Assembly (NCBI GenBank): GCA_002011125.2
Contig: MTMF02000009.1
Location: forward strand, 1,850,286 to 1,914,285
Length of the DNA: 64,000 bases
From: Candidatus Hydrothermarchaeum profundi
GTDB taxonomy: Archaea > Hydrothermarchaeota > Hydrothermarchaeia > Hydrothermarchaeales > Hydrothermarchaeaceae
Direction of reading: 5' to 3'
Position numbers and translations under genes: made by a program. This document shows, piece by piece, positions 42,456-51,204 of the stretch; position 1 is the stretch's first letter, and the number at the start of each line of letters is the position of its first letter. The notes beneath the pieces were generated by a model. The model searched no databases. It saw nothing but the letters and a program-made list of their open reading frames with translations, and was not told the DNA's origin.

Positions 42456-43793
42456 ATGAAAAGGCTGATTATAGCACTTTTATTAATTACTGCAGTAGTA
42501 TACGCTGAGCCTACTCCAGGTCTTTTATGGAGATACGACACTGGAATGCCTATAAGTGATATTGCGATCTCATCTGACGGAAGCAAGATAGTAGCCGCAG
42601 CGGGGGATTATGTTTACATGCTTAACAGAAGCGGAAAGCTTGTTTGGAAAGTCAGATTAGATACTCCCCCTCAAAGTGTCGCCATAACTGAGAAAGGGAA
42701 TGTAATTGCTGGAGATGAAGAATCCGTATACCTTTTCAATACTACGGGTCATGAGATATGGAAAAAATATATTGGAGATTATATTAGAGACCTTTCAACT
42801 GGCGAGGGAAAGATCGCCGCAGGTTCTAAGACCAGGAAACTCTATATGCTGAATGAAGGCGGTGAATTTTTATGGATGCGATCTTTAGACTCAACGGTTT
42901 ATAGAGTTGATATATCTTCTCACAAAGTAGCCGCTGTGACGACTTCTGGGAGGGTTTATGTATTCGATATTCAAGGAGAACCCCTGTGGCAAGTGAATAC
43001 TAACCGTTTTGTTGAAGGGCTTACTATTTTTGGTGAAGATGTAATATCAGGAACAAATTACTTGACATATTGGAGAAACGGGAAAATTATTGGATACTTC
43101 ATCGAGAAAGGCGGCGTTACAGGACTTGATGCCAACTTGGAATACTTACTAGCAGGTTTTGGAGATGGCTATCTATATGCCGTAGAGTATAATAGAAGCC
43201 TTTTATGGAAATATGAGATTGGATCTATCAATGGAGTATCTACTAGTTTGGACGGCAATTATTTCGCTGTAGCATCTGGAGATGAGGTTCTTTTTTTAAC
43301 TCCTCCGGATACTATACCTCCAGCAGTAAAAATAGTGACCCCTAAATCAGAAAGCACTGTTTCGGGGATAGTAAAAATAAGCGCAGAAGTTGATGAAGAC
43401 GTTTCCACCATACAGGTTTTTATAGACGGAAATTATGCATGTGGAATCTTACCTTGCAATTGGGATACAAGCGCTTCAACTGAAGGAATTCATGAGATAA
43501 TGGTTAGGGCAATTGATAGCGGAGGGAATATAGGAGAGGATAAGATTGAAGTGACGGTGAGGAGAACACAGATCTCAAATTTAACCGAGCAAATAGAAGA
43601 AAAGAAAGAAGAGCTGGAAAAAAAGAAAGAGGAACTGGAAGAAAAAGTAGAAATTTTGCCTATTGTGAAGACTTCGTCCTCCAGATACCGAGAGACTCTG
43701 ATAAAAGGAATAATTTTGGTGTTTCTGGCTATATTTTTAATAGGGATAATAAAGAGAAAGAAGAGAAGAAAGTATAGATTCAAGAGAAGGTAA
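42456..43793 (+). CDS. Secreted beta-propeller surface protein with Ig-like domain
   Basis: A 445-residue protein: signal peptide (MKRLIIALLLITAVVYA), a PQQ/WD-like propeller of repeated blades with the pattern GKLVWKVRLDTPPQSVAIT and GEFLWMRSLDSTVYRVDIS (to about 290), an Ig-like domain typical of bacterial adhesins (PPAVKIVTPKSESTVSGIV ... DSGGNIGEDKIEVTV, about 289-368), a charged coiled coil (EEKKEELEKKKEELEEKVE) and a C-terminal membrane helix with a basic tail. It is probably displayed on the cell surface. Confidence 0.78.
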   Translation: MKRLIIALLLITAVVYAEPTPGLLWRYDTGMPISDIAISSDGSKIVAAAGDYVYMLNRSGKLVWKVRLDTPPQSVAITEKGNVIAGDEESVYLFNTTGHEIWKKYIGDYIRDLSTGEGKIAAGSKTRKLYMLNEGGEFLWMRSLDSTVYRVDISSHKVAAVTTSGRVYVFDIQGEPLWQVNTNRFVEGLTIFGEDVISGTNYLTYWRNGKIIGYFIEKGGVTGLDANLEYLLAGFGDGYLYAVEYNRSLLWKYEIGSINGVSTSLDGNYFAVASGDEVLFLTPPDTIPPAVKIVTPKSESTVSGIVKISAEVDEDVSTIQVFIDGNYACGILPCNWDTSASTEGIHEIMVRAIDSGGNIGEDKIEVTVRRTQISNLTEQIEEKKEELEKKKEELEEKVEILPIVKTSSSRYRETLIKGIILVFLAIFLIGIIKRKKRRKYRFKRR

Positions 43794-43805
43794 CTCACTA
43801 ATCTA

Positions 43806-43879
43806 GGGCGGGTGGTCTAGATGGTTATGACGGCAGTCTCACACACTGCAGGTCGAGGGTTCGAATCCCTCCCCGCCCA
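43806..43879 (+). tRNA. tRNA-Val (CAC)
   Basis: A 74-base cloverleaf: acceptor GGGCGGG/CCCGCCC with discriminator A, anticodon arm GCAGT-CTCACAC-ACTGC (anticodon CAC), T arm GAGGG-TTCGAAT-CCCTC. No encoded CCA and no intron. It stands between the surface protein and an alcohol dehydrogenase gene. Confidence 0.93.
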
Positions 43880-43967
43880 TATATCTGAGTCATCAACTGA
43901 GTTAATAGATTTGACTTAAGAAAAAGAGCATACGGCAAGGCATCTACGATAAAAGATTTTAACTACG

Positions 43968-44966
43968 TCATTCTAAACTTAACACAGCCGTTCCTTTGAT
44001 CTTTGATTCTTTGAGCAAACGTAGGACTTTATTAGCTTCGGCAAGTGAGAAAGTAGAAACCTCTGTGCGTATTGGTATATCCCCTGCAAGCTTAAGAAGT
44101 TCCACAGCGTCCTTTCGAGTCATATTAGCAACACTCTGAATACTGCGTTCCCCATAAATTAAGTTATAGTCCATCCTAGGTATAGGGCTCATATAGATCC
44201 CTGCTGTTACTAGCGTTCCTCCCTTGTTTAGAGTTTTCAACGCCTCAGGCACCATCCATCCAGCTGGAGCAAATATGATGGACCCATCCATCTTTTGTGG
44301 AGGAATATCACTCGCCCTTCCTACCCATTCAGCCCCAAGCTGTATAGCTAGCTTTTTATGTTCAGGGCTACGCGTAAACACAAAAACACAACACCCGAGA
44401 TGTCGCGCAACTTGAATAGTAATATGTGCAGATGACCCAAATCCGTAAATCCCGAGATTATGCCCCTCTCGTACACCACTTAATTTTAATGCTCTGTAGC
44501 CTATAACACCAGCACAGAGTAGAGGCGCTGATTCATGAAATGAAAAATCATTAGGTATAGAATAAGTGAAGTCCTCTCTTGCTATAGCATACTCTGCGTA
44601 TCCCCCATCCACATGATATCCTGTAAATTGAGCTTTTTCACAGAGATTTTCAAGGCCGTTAGCACAATATGTACACTTTCTACATGCAGAATACAACCAA
44701 GGCACTCCCACTTTATCACCAGTGTTAAATTTAGTGACTTTGCTACCCTGCTCAACTACTTCCCCTACAATTTGATGCCCCAATATTAACGGCAACTTAG
44801 AGTCCGGCAGTTCCCCTTCAGCTATATGCAAATCCGTACGACATACGCCACATGCTCGCACTCTGATAAGTATTTCCTTCTCGCTTGGGTGTGGTTTAGA
44901 AACTTCTTCCAGTAACAATGGTTCGTCTTCTATAGGTTTCGGGTTTCTGAGTACCATTGCTTTCAT
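43968..44966 (-). CDS. Zinc-dependent alcohol dehydrogenase
   Basis: A 332-residue medium-chain dehydrogenase. Catalytic zinc ligands lie in RACGVCRTDLH (about 38-48) and LGHQIVGEVVE (about 62); structural zinc in CRKCTYCANGLENLC (about 95-109); the Rossmann motif is IYGFGSSAHIT (about 170-180). It oxidises an alcohol or reduces an aldehyde with NAD(P). Substrate cannot be told. The usual GxGxxG is GFGSSA, as in other AdhP-type enzymes. Confidence 0.85.
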   Translation of the reverse strand: MKAMVLRNPKPIEDEPLLLEEVSKPHPSEKEILIRVRACGVCRTDLHIAEGELPDSKLPLILGHQIVGEVVEQGSKVTKFNTGDKVGVPWLYSACRKCTYCANGLENLCEKAQFTGYHVDGGYAEYAIAREDFTYSIPNDFSFHESAPLLCAGVIGYRALKLSGVREGHNLGIYGFGSSAHITIQVARHLGCCVFVFTRSPEHKKLAIQLGAEWVGRASDIPPQKMDGSIIFAPAGWMVPEALKTLNKGGTLVTAGIYMSPIPRMDYNLIYGERSIQSVANMTRKDAVELLKLAGDIPIRTEVSTFSLAEANKVLRLLKESKIKGTAVLSLE

Positions 44967-45011
44967 TGGTTATACACATCCTTGATGTGACTATTAAGGC
45001 TTATTGAAAAC

Positions 45012-45767
45012 TCAACGTATTAGGAGTACGTTAGTCTTTGCGTTTTCTAGCACGTAGAGAGACACATGCCCTAATAAGGCCCTCTCTAATTTGCCAAGAC
45101 CTCTAGGAGCTAATGCAACCAGGTCATAATGATTCGCGTTTTGAAGAATTACATCTCTAACCTGGCCCCCCTCTATCAGCTTTTTCACATTCTTTATCGA
45201 GAGCTGATTTAACATTTCTGCTGCCTTATTTACCGCTTCCTCTCTCTTTTTCTGCTCTTTATTTTCCCTAGCTACCGACAAAACCGTTATTTCTCCTTCT
45301 AAGCCCTTAGCAAACATGCCTGCAAATTTCACGGCACGGCTTGAATGCTTACTCCCATCTGTACAAACGAGGATTTTCTCTAACTTATCCCCCTTACGGT
45401 ATATTAACGTTGGAATATGGGAGTATTCAGCGATTTTTTTTGTAAGTTTTTTATCAGTATCTTTCATTAAAAGTAAATCATAGTGTTTTTCTGCCTCATC
45501 AAGAACCTGTGAGGCAACCGCTCCTCCTCTTTTAAGCATTACAACTTCCTCGCCAAGGCACTTTATTATCTTTTTTAGTGCTTTTTTCTCTTCTTCAGGT
45601 ATTTTTCCAAGTTGTATGCTAAAAGGAGAGTAATATTTCTGCGTTATATCACTTCTAACACATAGCGCTGTTATTTTTCCTTTTAGTGAGGTACAGAGTT
45701 TCATCGCAATTCTAACAAGCCCTTCACTCTCCTGGTAAGGGGGACATAACATAAGTAATATATGCAT
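45012..45767 (-). CDS. Tandem universal stress protein
   Basis: A 251-residue protein of two UspA-type halves. The second (about 125-251) is clearer: EKILVCTDGSKHSSRAVKFA at its start and APRGLGKLERALLGHVSLYVLENAKTNVLLI at its end with the GxGxxxxxLGHVS ATP-binding motif. The first half (HILLMLCPPYQESEGLVRIA) is more divergent. Its start shares one base with the stop of the SulP transporter, so it may regulate that transporter or respond to the same signal. Confidence 0.8.
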   Translation of the reverse strand: MHILLMLCPPYQESEGLVRIAMKLCTSLKGKITALCVRSDITQKYYSPFSIQLGKIPEEEKKALKKIIKCLGEEVVMLKRGGAVASQVLDEAEKHYDLLLMKDTDKKLTKKIAEYSHIPTLIYRKGDKLEKILVCTDGSKHSSRAVKFAGMFAKGLEGEITVLSVARENKEQKKREEAVNKAAEMLNQLSIKNVKKLIEGGQVRDVILQNANHYDLVALAPRGLGKLERALLGHVSLYVLENAKTNVLLIR

Positions 45768-47500
45768 CAGCTCACTCTCACCTTCTCACATTCGTTGAAT
45801 ACGTTTTTACTACATTCTCTACAAATACTTTTATCTAAGTAATAGTTAAAAGCACTTGAGATTGCCTCCTTCTTTGTCTCATGTACTTCTAGGTGCTCAA
45901 TCAGTCCTTCTTTTGACAGCGAGTTAACAATCTCTTCTTCAACATGGATGAGTATGAGCCTTATATTTCTCCTTTCCATCTCATCTACTAAATCTCTAAG
46001 GGCTTCGATTCCTGAGGTGTCCATATAATAGACTGCAGCCATATCTATTATAAGACATTTCATACGATTGCATTTTTCAACTAAATGTAAGATTTCGTCT
46101 CTAATTTGCTCGGCGTTAACAAATATAAAAGGTCCTTCTGGTTTTATTATGAAAAGCTGATCGCACCAGCTTTTTGGCTCTTCAGGTATGGAAATAAAAT
46201 ATCCTGTTTCTTTATCTCTCACAGTAAAATAGATCTTGGTATGCATCGTCTTCCACAAATGAAGAGCGAGAGCTAATACCACGCCTACTATTAGACCGGT
46301 GTCGGGCTTTGTAATTATAGAAACTCCGAAGGTAGTGAAAGCTACCAAGCCGTCATATCTATTTATCCTGTATATCTCCAAAAGTTGCCTTGGCTTAAAA
46401 AGCTTCATTACAGCTAAGATAACGATTACAGCTAAGATGAACTTTGGAAGATAATAAAAGAGAGGTGTTAAAACAGTGATCGAGAGTAATACGAAAAAAC
46501 TGAATATTATTATAGACATGCCAGTACGTGCACCGCTTGACCAATTAACACTAGTACCCGAAAAGCTTCCACAAACAGGATATCCTTGGAAAAGAGAAGT
46601 TAATATATTTGCCAGACCTTGAGCTCTAAATTCTTGTTCAAAATCTACTTTCTCTTTTGTATGATAGATTATAATCTTGGAAATAGAGTATGTTTCAGTC
46701 ATGCCAACTATTGCGATAAGTGCTGCTGACAGCAATAACCCCGGGATGTTAGAAAATCCTGTAATATCCGGAAGAGTGGGCATAGGAAAACCCTTGGGCA
46801 ACGCTCCAACTATCTCTACCCCCGTCTTCTCCATACCAAAGAGGTACACCACAAAAGTAAAGAAAATCAGCATAGTTATTATATCAGGAAACTTTGGATA
46901 GCGTTTCCGGACGAATATCATCACCAAAAAACTGGCTAATGACAGAGAAAATACTAGGACATTAATATTTGAAAGATTATTGACAACATTCAAAAGCATA
47001 AGTATTACATAATCTTCATTAGAACCATGTAACCCTAGGATATATCTTAGCTGAGTTATGGTGATTATTAATGCGGCAGCATTTACAAATCCTATAACAG
47101 CGGCGTGAGAGATAAGATGGAGGATAAATGTCAGATGAAGAACAGCAATGCTCAAAATTATAACACCGACCATTAAGGAAAGCAACGCCGCTAAAGATAC
47201 ATACTCATTTGATCCCGGTTGAGCTATTGGTGAGAGAGCTGTAAACACAAGCATTGTCATAACACCTACAGGTCCTGTAAAAAGTAAGCGGTTACTCCCA
47301 AATAATATACTAACGAGCGGTGCTACGAAACTGGCATATAGTCCATAAATTGGAGGCAACCCCGCAACGAGAGCATACGCCATAGCCTTCGGTATCATGC
47401 TAACGCCTAAGGATACCCCCGCCACAAAATCGAAATACAGATACCTAGACTTATAATTTTTCAACCAAGTGAGTGCCGGTATAAGTTTTTCAAGGTTCAT
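45767..47500 (-). CDS. SulP-family anion transporter with STAS domain
   Basis: A 577-residue protein. Ten or more membrane helices with FDFVAGVSLGVSMIPKAMAYALVAGLPPIYGLYASFVAPLV-type SulP start (about 23-65), FQGYPVCGSFSGTSVNWSSGARTGMS (about 303-328), and a STAS domain (CLIIDMAAVYYMDTSGIEALRDL, about 478-500). The substrate may be sulfate, bicarbonate or another anion. A Cys-rich tail (CRECSKNVFNECEK) is unusual. First gene of a two-gene operon with the tandem Usp. Confidence 0.88.
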   Translation of the reverse strand: MNLEKLIPALTWLKNYKSRYLYFDFVAGVSLGVSMIPKAMAYALVAGLPPIYGLYASFVAPLVSILFGSNRLLFTGPVGVMTMLVFTALSPIAQPGSNEYVSLAALLSLMVGVIILSIAVLHLTFILHLISHAAVIGFVNAAALIITITQLRYILGLHGSNEDYVILMLLNVVNNLSNINVLVFSLSLASFLVMIFVRKRYPKFPDIITMLIFFTFVVYLFGMEKTGVEIVGALPKGFPMPTLPDITGFSNIPGLLLSAALIAIVGMTETYSISKIIIYHTKEKVDFEQEFRAQGLANILTSLFQGYPVCGSFSGTSVNWSSGARTGMSIIIFSFFVLLSITVLTPLFYYLPKFILAVIVILAVMKLFKPRQLLEIYRINRYDGLVAFTTFGVSIITKPDTGLIVGVVLALALHLWKTMHTKIYFTVRDKETGYFISIPEEPKSWCDQLFIIKPEGPFIFVNAEQIRDEILHLVEKCNRMKCLIIDMAAVYYMDTSGIEALRDLVDEMERRNIRLILIHVEEEIVNSLSKEGLIEHLEVHETKKEAISSAFNYYLDKSICRECSKNVFNECEKVRVS

Positions 47501-47834
47501 TTATATTCCCTAAGTAACCTCCCATGCAACACCCTTTAACATTCAAAAGTAAATTATCCTACATCAAAAATCATGATATCGGAATCACCGGAATTCATAT
47601 CAATCATAAATACTTAAAGTTTACTACTATTCTTTAGTTTCTTCCTATTATCCAAAACCGCCTTCATAAGACTTTTATATCACAAAAAAAGAAAAAAAAT
47701 AGAGGTGGATTTTTTGAATTTAAATCTTCATTTAGATAGGGTTAGATGGGGGTATTAGACGGAAAATTTTAAACATTTTTTACATAATATTACGCGTTTT
47801 ATCGCTATCCTTATGCTTATGTATTATCTAAAAA
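47501..47834. other. Intergenic region upstream of mttC
   Basis: No gene is seen. AT-rich DNA with several TATA-like stretches (TTTTATATCAC at about 47690, CATAATATTACG at about 47784). At 47703-47710 a GAGGTGG precedes a short TTG reading of no clear value. The region separates the divergent sulP and mtt operons and probably carries both promoters. Confidence 0.4.
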
Positions 47835-47906
47835 ATGAACGCACTAAAAGAGTCCCAAAAGGAGGTGGACTTATCGGATATTAAATGTAAGGAGGTATAC
47901 CCATGA
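47835..47906 (+). CDS. Candidate leader ORF overlapping the mttC start
   Basis: ATG at 47835 opens 23 codons (MNALKESQKEVDLSDIK, then CKEVYP) and ends in TGA that overlaps the mttC start (ATGA). The mttC ribosome site AAGGAGG lies inside it, as does a second AAAGGAGGTGG. A TATA-like tract lies about 25-40 bases upstream, so this ATG may be the first codon of the mRNA. Translational coupling to mttC is likely if it is translated. Confidence 0.35.
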   Translation: MNALKESQKEVDLSDIKCKEVYP

Positions 47907-48553
47907 GCAAAGATGAGATAATAAAGGCGGCTAAAGAAGCCATCCACAGCTTTGATGCAGACAAAGCAGTGGAAGTTGCAAAAAAAGCTATAGAAGAGGG
48001 GGTTGACCCAGTAGAGGTCATTGAGAAAGGCTTCACAGTAGCGATGCGTGAAGTAGGAGACCTATTCGACCAAGAGAAACTATTTCTCCCTCACGTTATG
48101 GCAGCAGCAGAAGCTATGAAAGCGGCTATAAATGAGCTTACTCCCCATATTAAAGCAGGAGCAAAAACCTCTGAAGCCATGGGCACCGTAGTAATAGGAA
48201 CAATTGAAGGGGATATCCACTCTATTGGTAAAGATATTGTTGCAACCATGCTAAAGATAGCCGGGTTTGATGTCTACGACTTAGGTAGAGACGTACCGTT
48301 AACGGAATTTGTAAACAAGGCAAAGGAAGTAAACGCCAACATCGTTGGAAGTTCTGCTCTGATGACAACAACCATGCCCAACCAAAAAGCTCTAGAAGAA
48401 TCCTTGAAGAGGGCAGGTATTAGAGAGAAAGTTAAGACAATGGTAGGTGGAGCACCAGCTACACAAGAATGGGCAGATAAAATAGGGGCTGACGCTTACG
48501 CTGAGAATGCAAGTGAGGCTATTCTTAAAGCCAAAGAGCTAGTTACAAAATAA
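47903..48553 (+). CDS. mttC: Trimethylamine corrinoid protein
   Basis: A 216-residue corrinoid protein: cap domain (LFLPHVMAAAEAMKA, about 52-66) and B12 domain with GDIHSIGKDIVATML (about 108-122), GSSALMTTTMPNQ and VGGAPATQEWADKIG. It shares many identical segments with MtbC at 27754, which points to duplication. It takes the methyl group from MttB. It lies 17 bases upstream of mttB. Confidence 0.92.
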   Translation: MSKDEIIKAAKEAIHSFDADKAVEVAKKAIEEGVDPVEVIEKGFTVAMREVGDLFDQEKLFLPHVMAAAEAMKAAINELTPHIKAGAKTSEAMGTVVIGTIEGDIHSIGKDIVATMLKIAGFDVYDLGRDVPLTEFVNKAKEVNANIVGSSALMTTTMPNQKALEESLKRAGIREKVKTMVGGAPATQEWADKIGADAYAENASEAILKAKELVTK

Positions 48554-48570
48554 AGAAGGAGGTGAAATAA

Positions 48571-50055
48571 TTGAAAGAAGTTTTAGAGGCAGGTGTCGAC
48601 AGACTTTACGGGGCAGGATTAAACCTGTTTACTAAAGATGAACTCTACGCAATACACGAGGCTACTATGGACGTACTAATGGACCCGGGTATTATGGTTA
48701 CAGAGGAAGACGCTAGAAAAGTATTCGAAGAAAACGGGTGCATTGTAAACCACAAAGAGAAAAACGTTAAGATCCCAGAATATCTCGTGAGAAGAGCTTT
48801 ACAGACCGCTCCATCGAAGTTCCTATTAGCTGGTAGAGATAAGAAATTCGACGTAGTACAAGAAGCAGGAAAAAAAGTAAACTTTACAACCTTTGGTACA
48901 GGAGTAAGGGTCTTTAGATTTATAAATGGCAAACCAACTATCCGAGACTCAACCGAGGCAGATATCGCAGAAACTGCTATTTTAACAGACTGGTGTGAAA
49001 ATATAGAGTACTTTTCTTTACCTGTGTCTGCAAGAGACTGGTCAGACAAAGGAGCACAAGATGTCCATGAGCTTTTCACGTCACTGACAAATACGGCAAA
49101 ACACTTCCAGCATATTGACCCCGTAGGAGATAACATCGACATATACTATGAAATGGGAAAAGCCTTCTACGGAGGCGATGAAGAAGAGTTTAGAAAAAGA
49201 CCGATCTTTTCAATACTCTTATGCCCAACCAGCCCACTGCAACTCCACGATAATGGTACTAAAGTTATCATGAAAGGGGCAGATTATGGAATACCCGTCA
49301 ATGTATTAAGCATGGCTATGTCTGGAGCTACATCTCCTGTACATTTAGCTGGGACTCTAGTAACTCACAACGCTGAAGTACTTGCAGGAATAGTACTATC
49401 ACAACTATACCGCCCTGGAGCACCGGTTTGGTATGGTAGCTCAACTACTACCTTCGACTTAAAAAAAGGAACAGCCCCGGTTGGATCCCCCGAGCTGGGA
49501 TTAATCAGTGCGGCGGTGGCACAATTAGCCCAATATTATGGGCTCCCAAGCTTCGTCGCCGGCACTTAGGCTGATTCCAAAATACCGGATGCACAGGCGG
49601 GCCATGAGAAAACAATTACCACCCTGCTACCAGCTTTGGCAGGTGCCAATACAATATACGGTGCAGGAATGCTTGAGTTGGGCATGACGTTTAGCAGCGC
49701 CCAACTATTGATTGACAACGATATCATCCAAATGGTCCGCAAGGCTGTGCTTGGAATAGAGGTTTCTGAGGAAACTCTTTCTCTAGATGCCATAAAGAAA
49801 GTGGGTATAGGAAAGGACTTTCTAGCTTTGAAACAGACTAGAGACCTAATTGACTTACCCTCGGCGCCTTTGTTGATAAATAGGCTTATGAGGGGAGATT
49901 GGGAGCGTGCCGGCAGTAAAGATCTAGCGACCGTCGCACAGGAGAAAGCTGATGAAATAGTTAAAACACATGAAGTACTGCCGATCGATAAAGACATTCT
50001 AAAGGAAATGGAGAGTGTTCTTAAAAAAGCGGATAAAGCTGCGATATCGGCATAA
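48571..50055 (+). CDS. mttB: Trimethylamine methyltransferase with in-frame amber (pyrrolysine) codon
   Basis: A 494-residue enzyme read through TAG at 49567-49569 (codon 333; M. barkeri MttB has Pyl at 334). Sequence around the amber is PSFVAGT, then Pyl, then [15 protein letters not shown]. Other matches: [65 protein letters not shown] before it and [23 protein letters not shown] after it. Start is TTG after AAGGAGGTGAAATAA. It transfers a methyl from trimethylamine to MttC. Non-pyrrolysine MttB-like enzymes lack the amber, so this one is a true MttB. Confidence 0.95.
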
Positions 50056-50067
50056 ATTTGAATTTAA

Positions 50068-50118
50068 GGACCCCATTTAAGAGGGGAATCGCTAGGCTGG
50101 TTCCCCTCTGGGGTATCC
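50068..50118 (+). terminator. Strong hairpin terminator after mttB
   Basis: AGAGGGGAA pairs with TTCCCCTCT around a 12-base loop, with an outer GGACCCC/GGGGTATCC pairing, followed by ATTTTAGTTTTTTATT. A typical strong stem plus T run at the end of the mtt operon. Confidence 0.7.
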
Positions 50119-50169
50119 TATTTTAGTTTTTTATTAACCATATTTTTTTATATTGGAAATTGAGTAGAA

Positions 50170-50688
50170 ATGAAAAAGATTAGAGGAGGCTTTAAATTAA
50201 AAATCCCATTCAAACTCCCAAGTAGGAAAAAAACATCAGAAGACTTTTGTAGGGAAGGCTATGCTTATATCAATTTATTTCGATACGATGAAGCGGCTAA
50301 TTCATTTAAAAAAGCGTTGGAGATTGAACCCAATAATATAGAGGCCCTTAAGGGTAGGGGTTTGTCTCTTCATATGCTCAAAAAATATTCCGAAGCATTA
50401 GAGATCTTTAATAAAGCTCTAGAAATAGATCCCGATAACGATGTTTTGCTATATAATAGGGGAAGCGCGTTATGCGAGCTTGGGAGATATGAGGAAGCCT
50501 TAAAGGACTTAGAAAGAGCATTAGAGATCAGAGAAAACGCTGGGCCGTGGTTTGGGAAAGCAGCCATCTTGTTTAATATGAAGAGATATGAAGAAGCTCT
50601 AGAGTGCATTGAGAAAGCACTACAACTAGATCCACATTACGTACACGCTAAAGAGCTGCAGGATCAAATTTTAAAGAAACTGGAGTGA
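50170..50688 (+). CDS. TPR-repeat protein
   Basis: A 172-residue protein with four tetratricopeptide repeats from about residue 24: YAYINLFRYDEAANSFKKAL, LSLHMLKKYSEALEIFNKAL, SALCELGRYEEALKDLERAL and AILFNMKRYEEALECIEKAL. The N-terminus is basic. It mediates protein contacts; partner unknown. Overlaps or adjoins the following membrane-anchored gene. Confidence 0.82.
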   Translation: MKKIRGGFKLKIPFKLPSRKKTSEDFCREGYAYINLFRYDEAANSFKKALEIEPNNIEALKGRGLSLHMLKKYSEALEIFNKALEIDPDNDVLLYNRGSALCELGRYEEALKDLERALEIRENAGPWFGKAAILFNMKRYEEALECIEKALQLDPHYVHAKELQDQILKKLE

Positions 50689-50693
50689 GATTT

Positions 50694-51038
50694 ATGGTTT
50701 ACTTTACTCAGTATATGGGGATAATCATTGGAGCTATTCTTGGAGCTTGGATATATCAGTCATACGCGATGAAGCTCCTTAGGAAAATTAGGGATGTGGG
50801 AGCAGTAAATTCAAAAAATGCGGTTACTAAAAAGGAAGTTGGATGTGATCGCGGTTTTAAATCTTGGATAATTGATCAATTTATCAGCCAAGGAGCACTT
50901 GTGAAAACACGTAAAAACCGGATATATTTTAATCAGATAGGTTACGAGGAATACGCAAAGAACGTTAGGAAACAAAGGATAATAGGGTTGGTAATACTTG
51001 GAATAATATTTTTCTTAGGGAGAATTGTCAGAAGCTGA
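50694..51038 (+). CDS. Membrane protein with winged-helix-like middle
   Basis: A 114-residue protein: N-terminal membrane helix (YMGIIIGAILGAWIYQSYAM), a middle part that looks like a small winged helix (CDRGFKSWIIDQFISQGALV, then TRKNRIYFNQIGYEEYAKN), and a C-terminal membrane helix (IIGLVILGIIFFLGRIV). I start it at ATG 50694 after GGAGTGAG; a GTG at 50685 overlapping the TPR stop is also possible. Function unknown. Confidence 0.5.
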   Translation: MVYFTQYMGIIIGAILGAWIYQSYAMKLLRKIRDVGAVNSKNAVTKKEVGCDRGFKSWIIDQFISQGALVKTRKNRIYFNQIGYEEYAKNVRKQRIIGLVILGIIFFLGRIVRS

Positions 51039-51051
51039 ATAGAAAAAGTAG

Positions 51052-51076
51052 GCCGGGAGGGAGTCCATCTCCCGGC
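51052..51076 (+). terminator. Hairpin terminator
   Basis: GCCGGGAG (51052-51059) pairs with CTCCCGGC (51069-51076) around a short loop, after the gene ending at 51038. The flanking AAAAAGTA and TTCC tracts make it usable in either direction, but the regulator gene ends 129 bases away. Confidence 0.55.
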
Positions 51077-51204
51077 TTCCTAGTCGAAAGAGGTTCGTTG
51101 GAGGAGTCTCCTACAAATAAAATATTGTTTTACATGATAATTAACATAGCGTTAAAATGTGTAGAACAAGAGTTTAAATAAGGGTAGATTATTGAAACAC
51201 TTGT

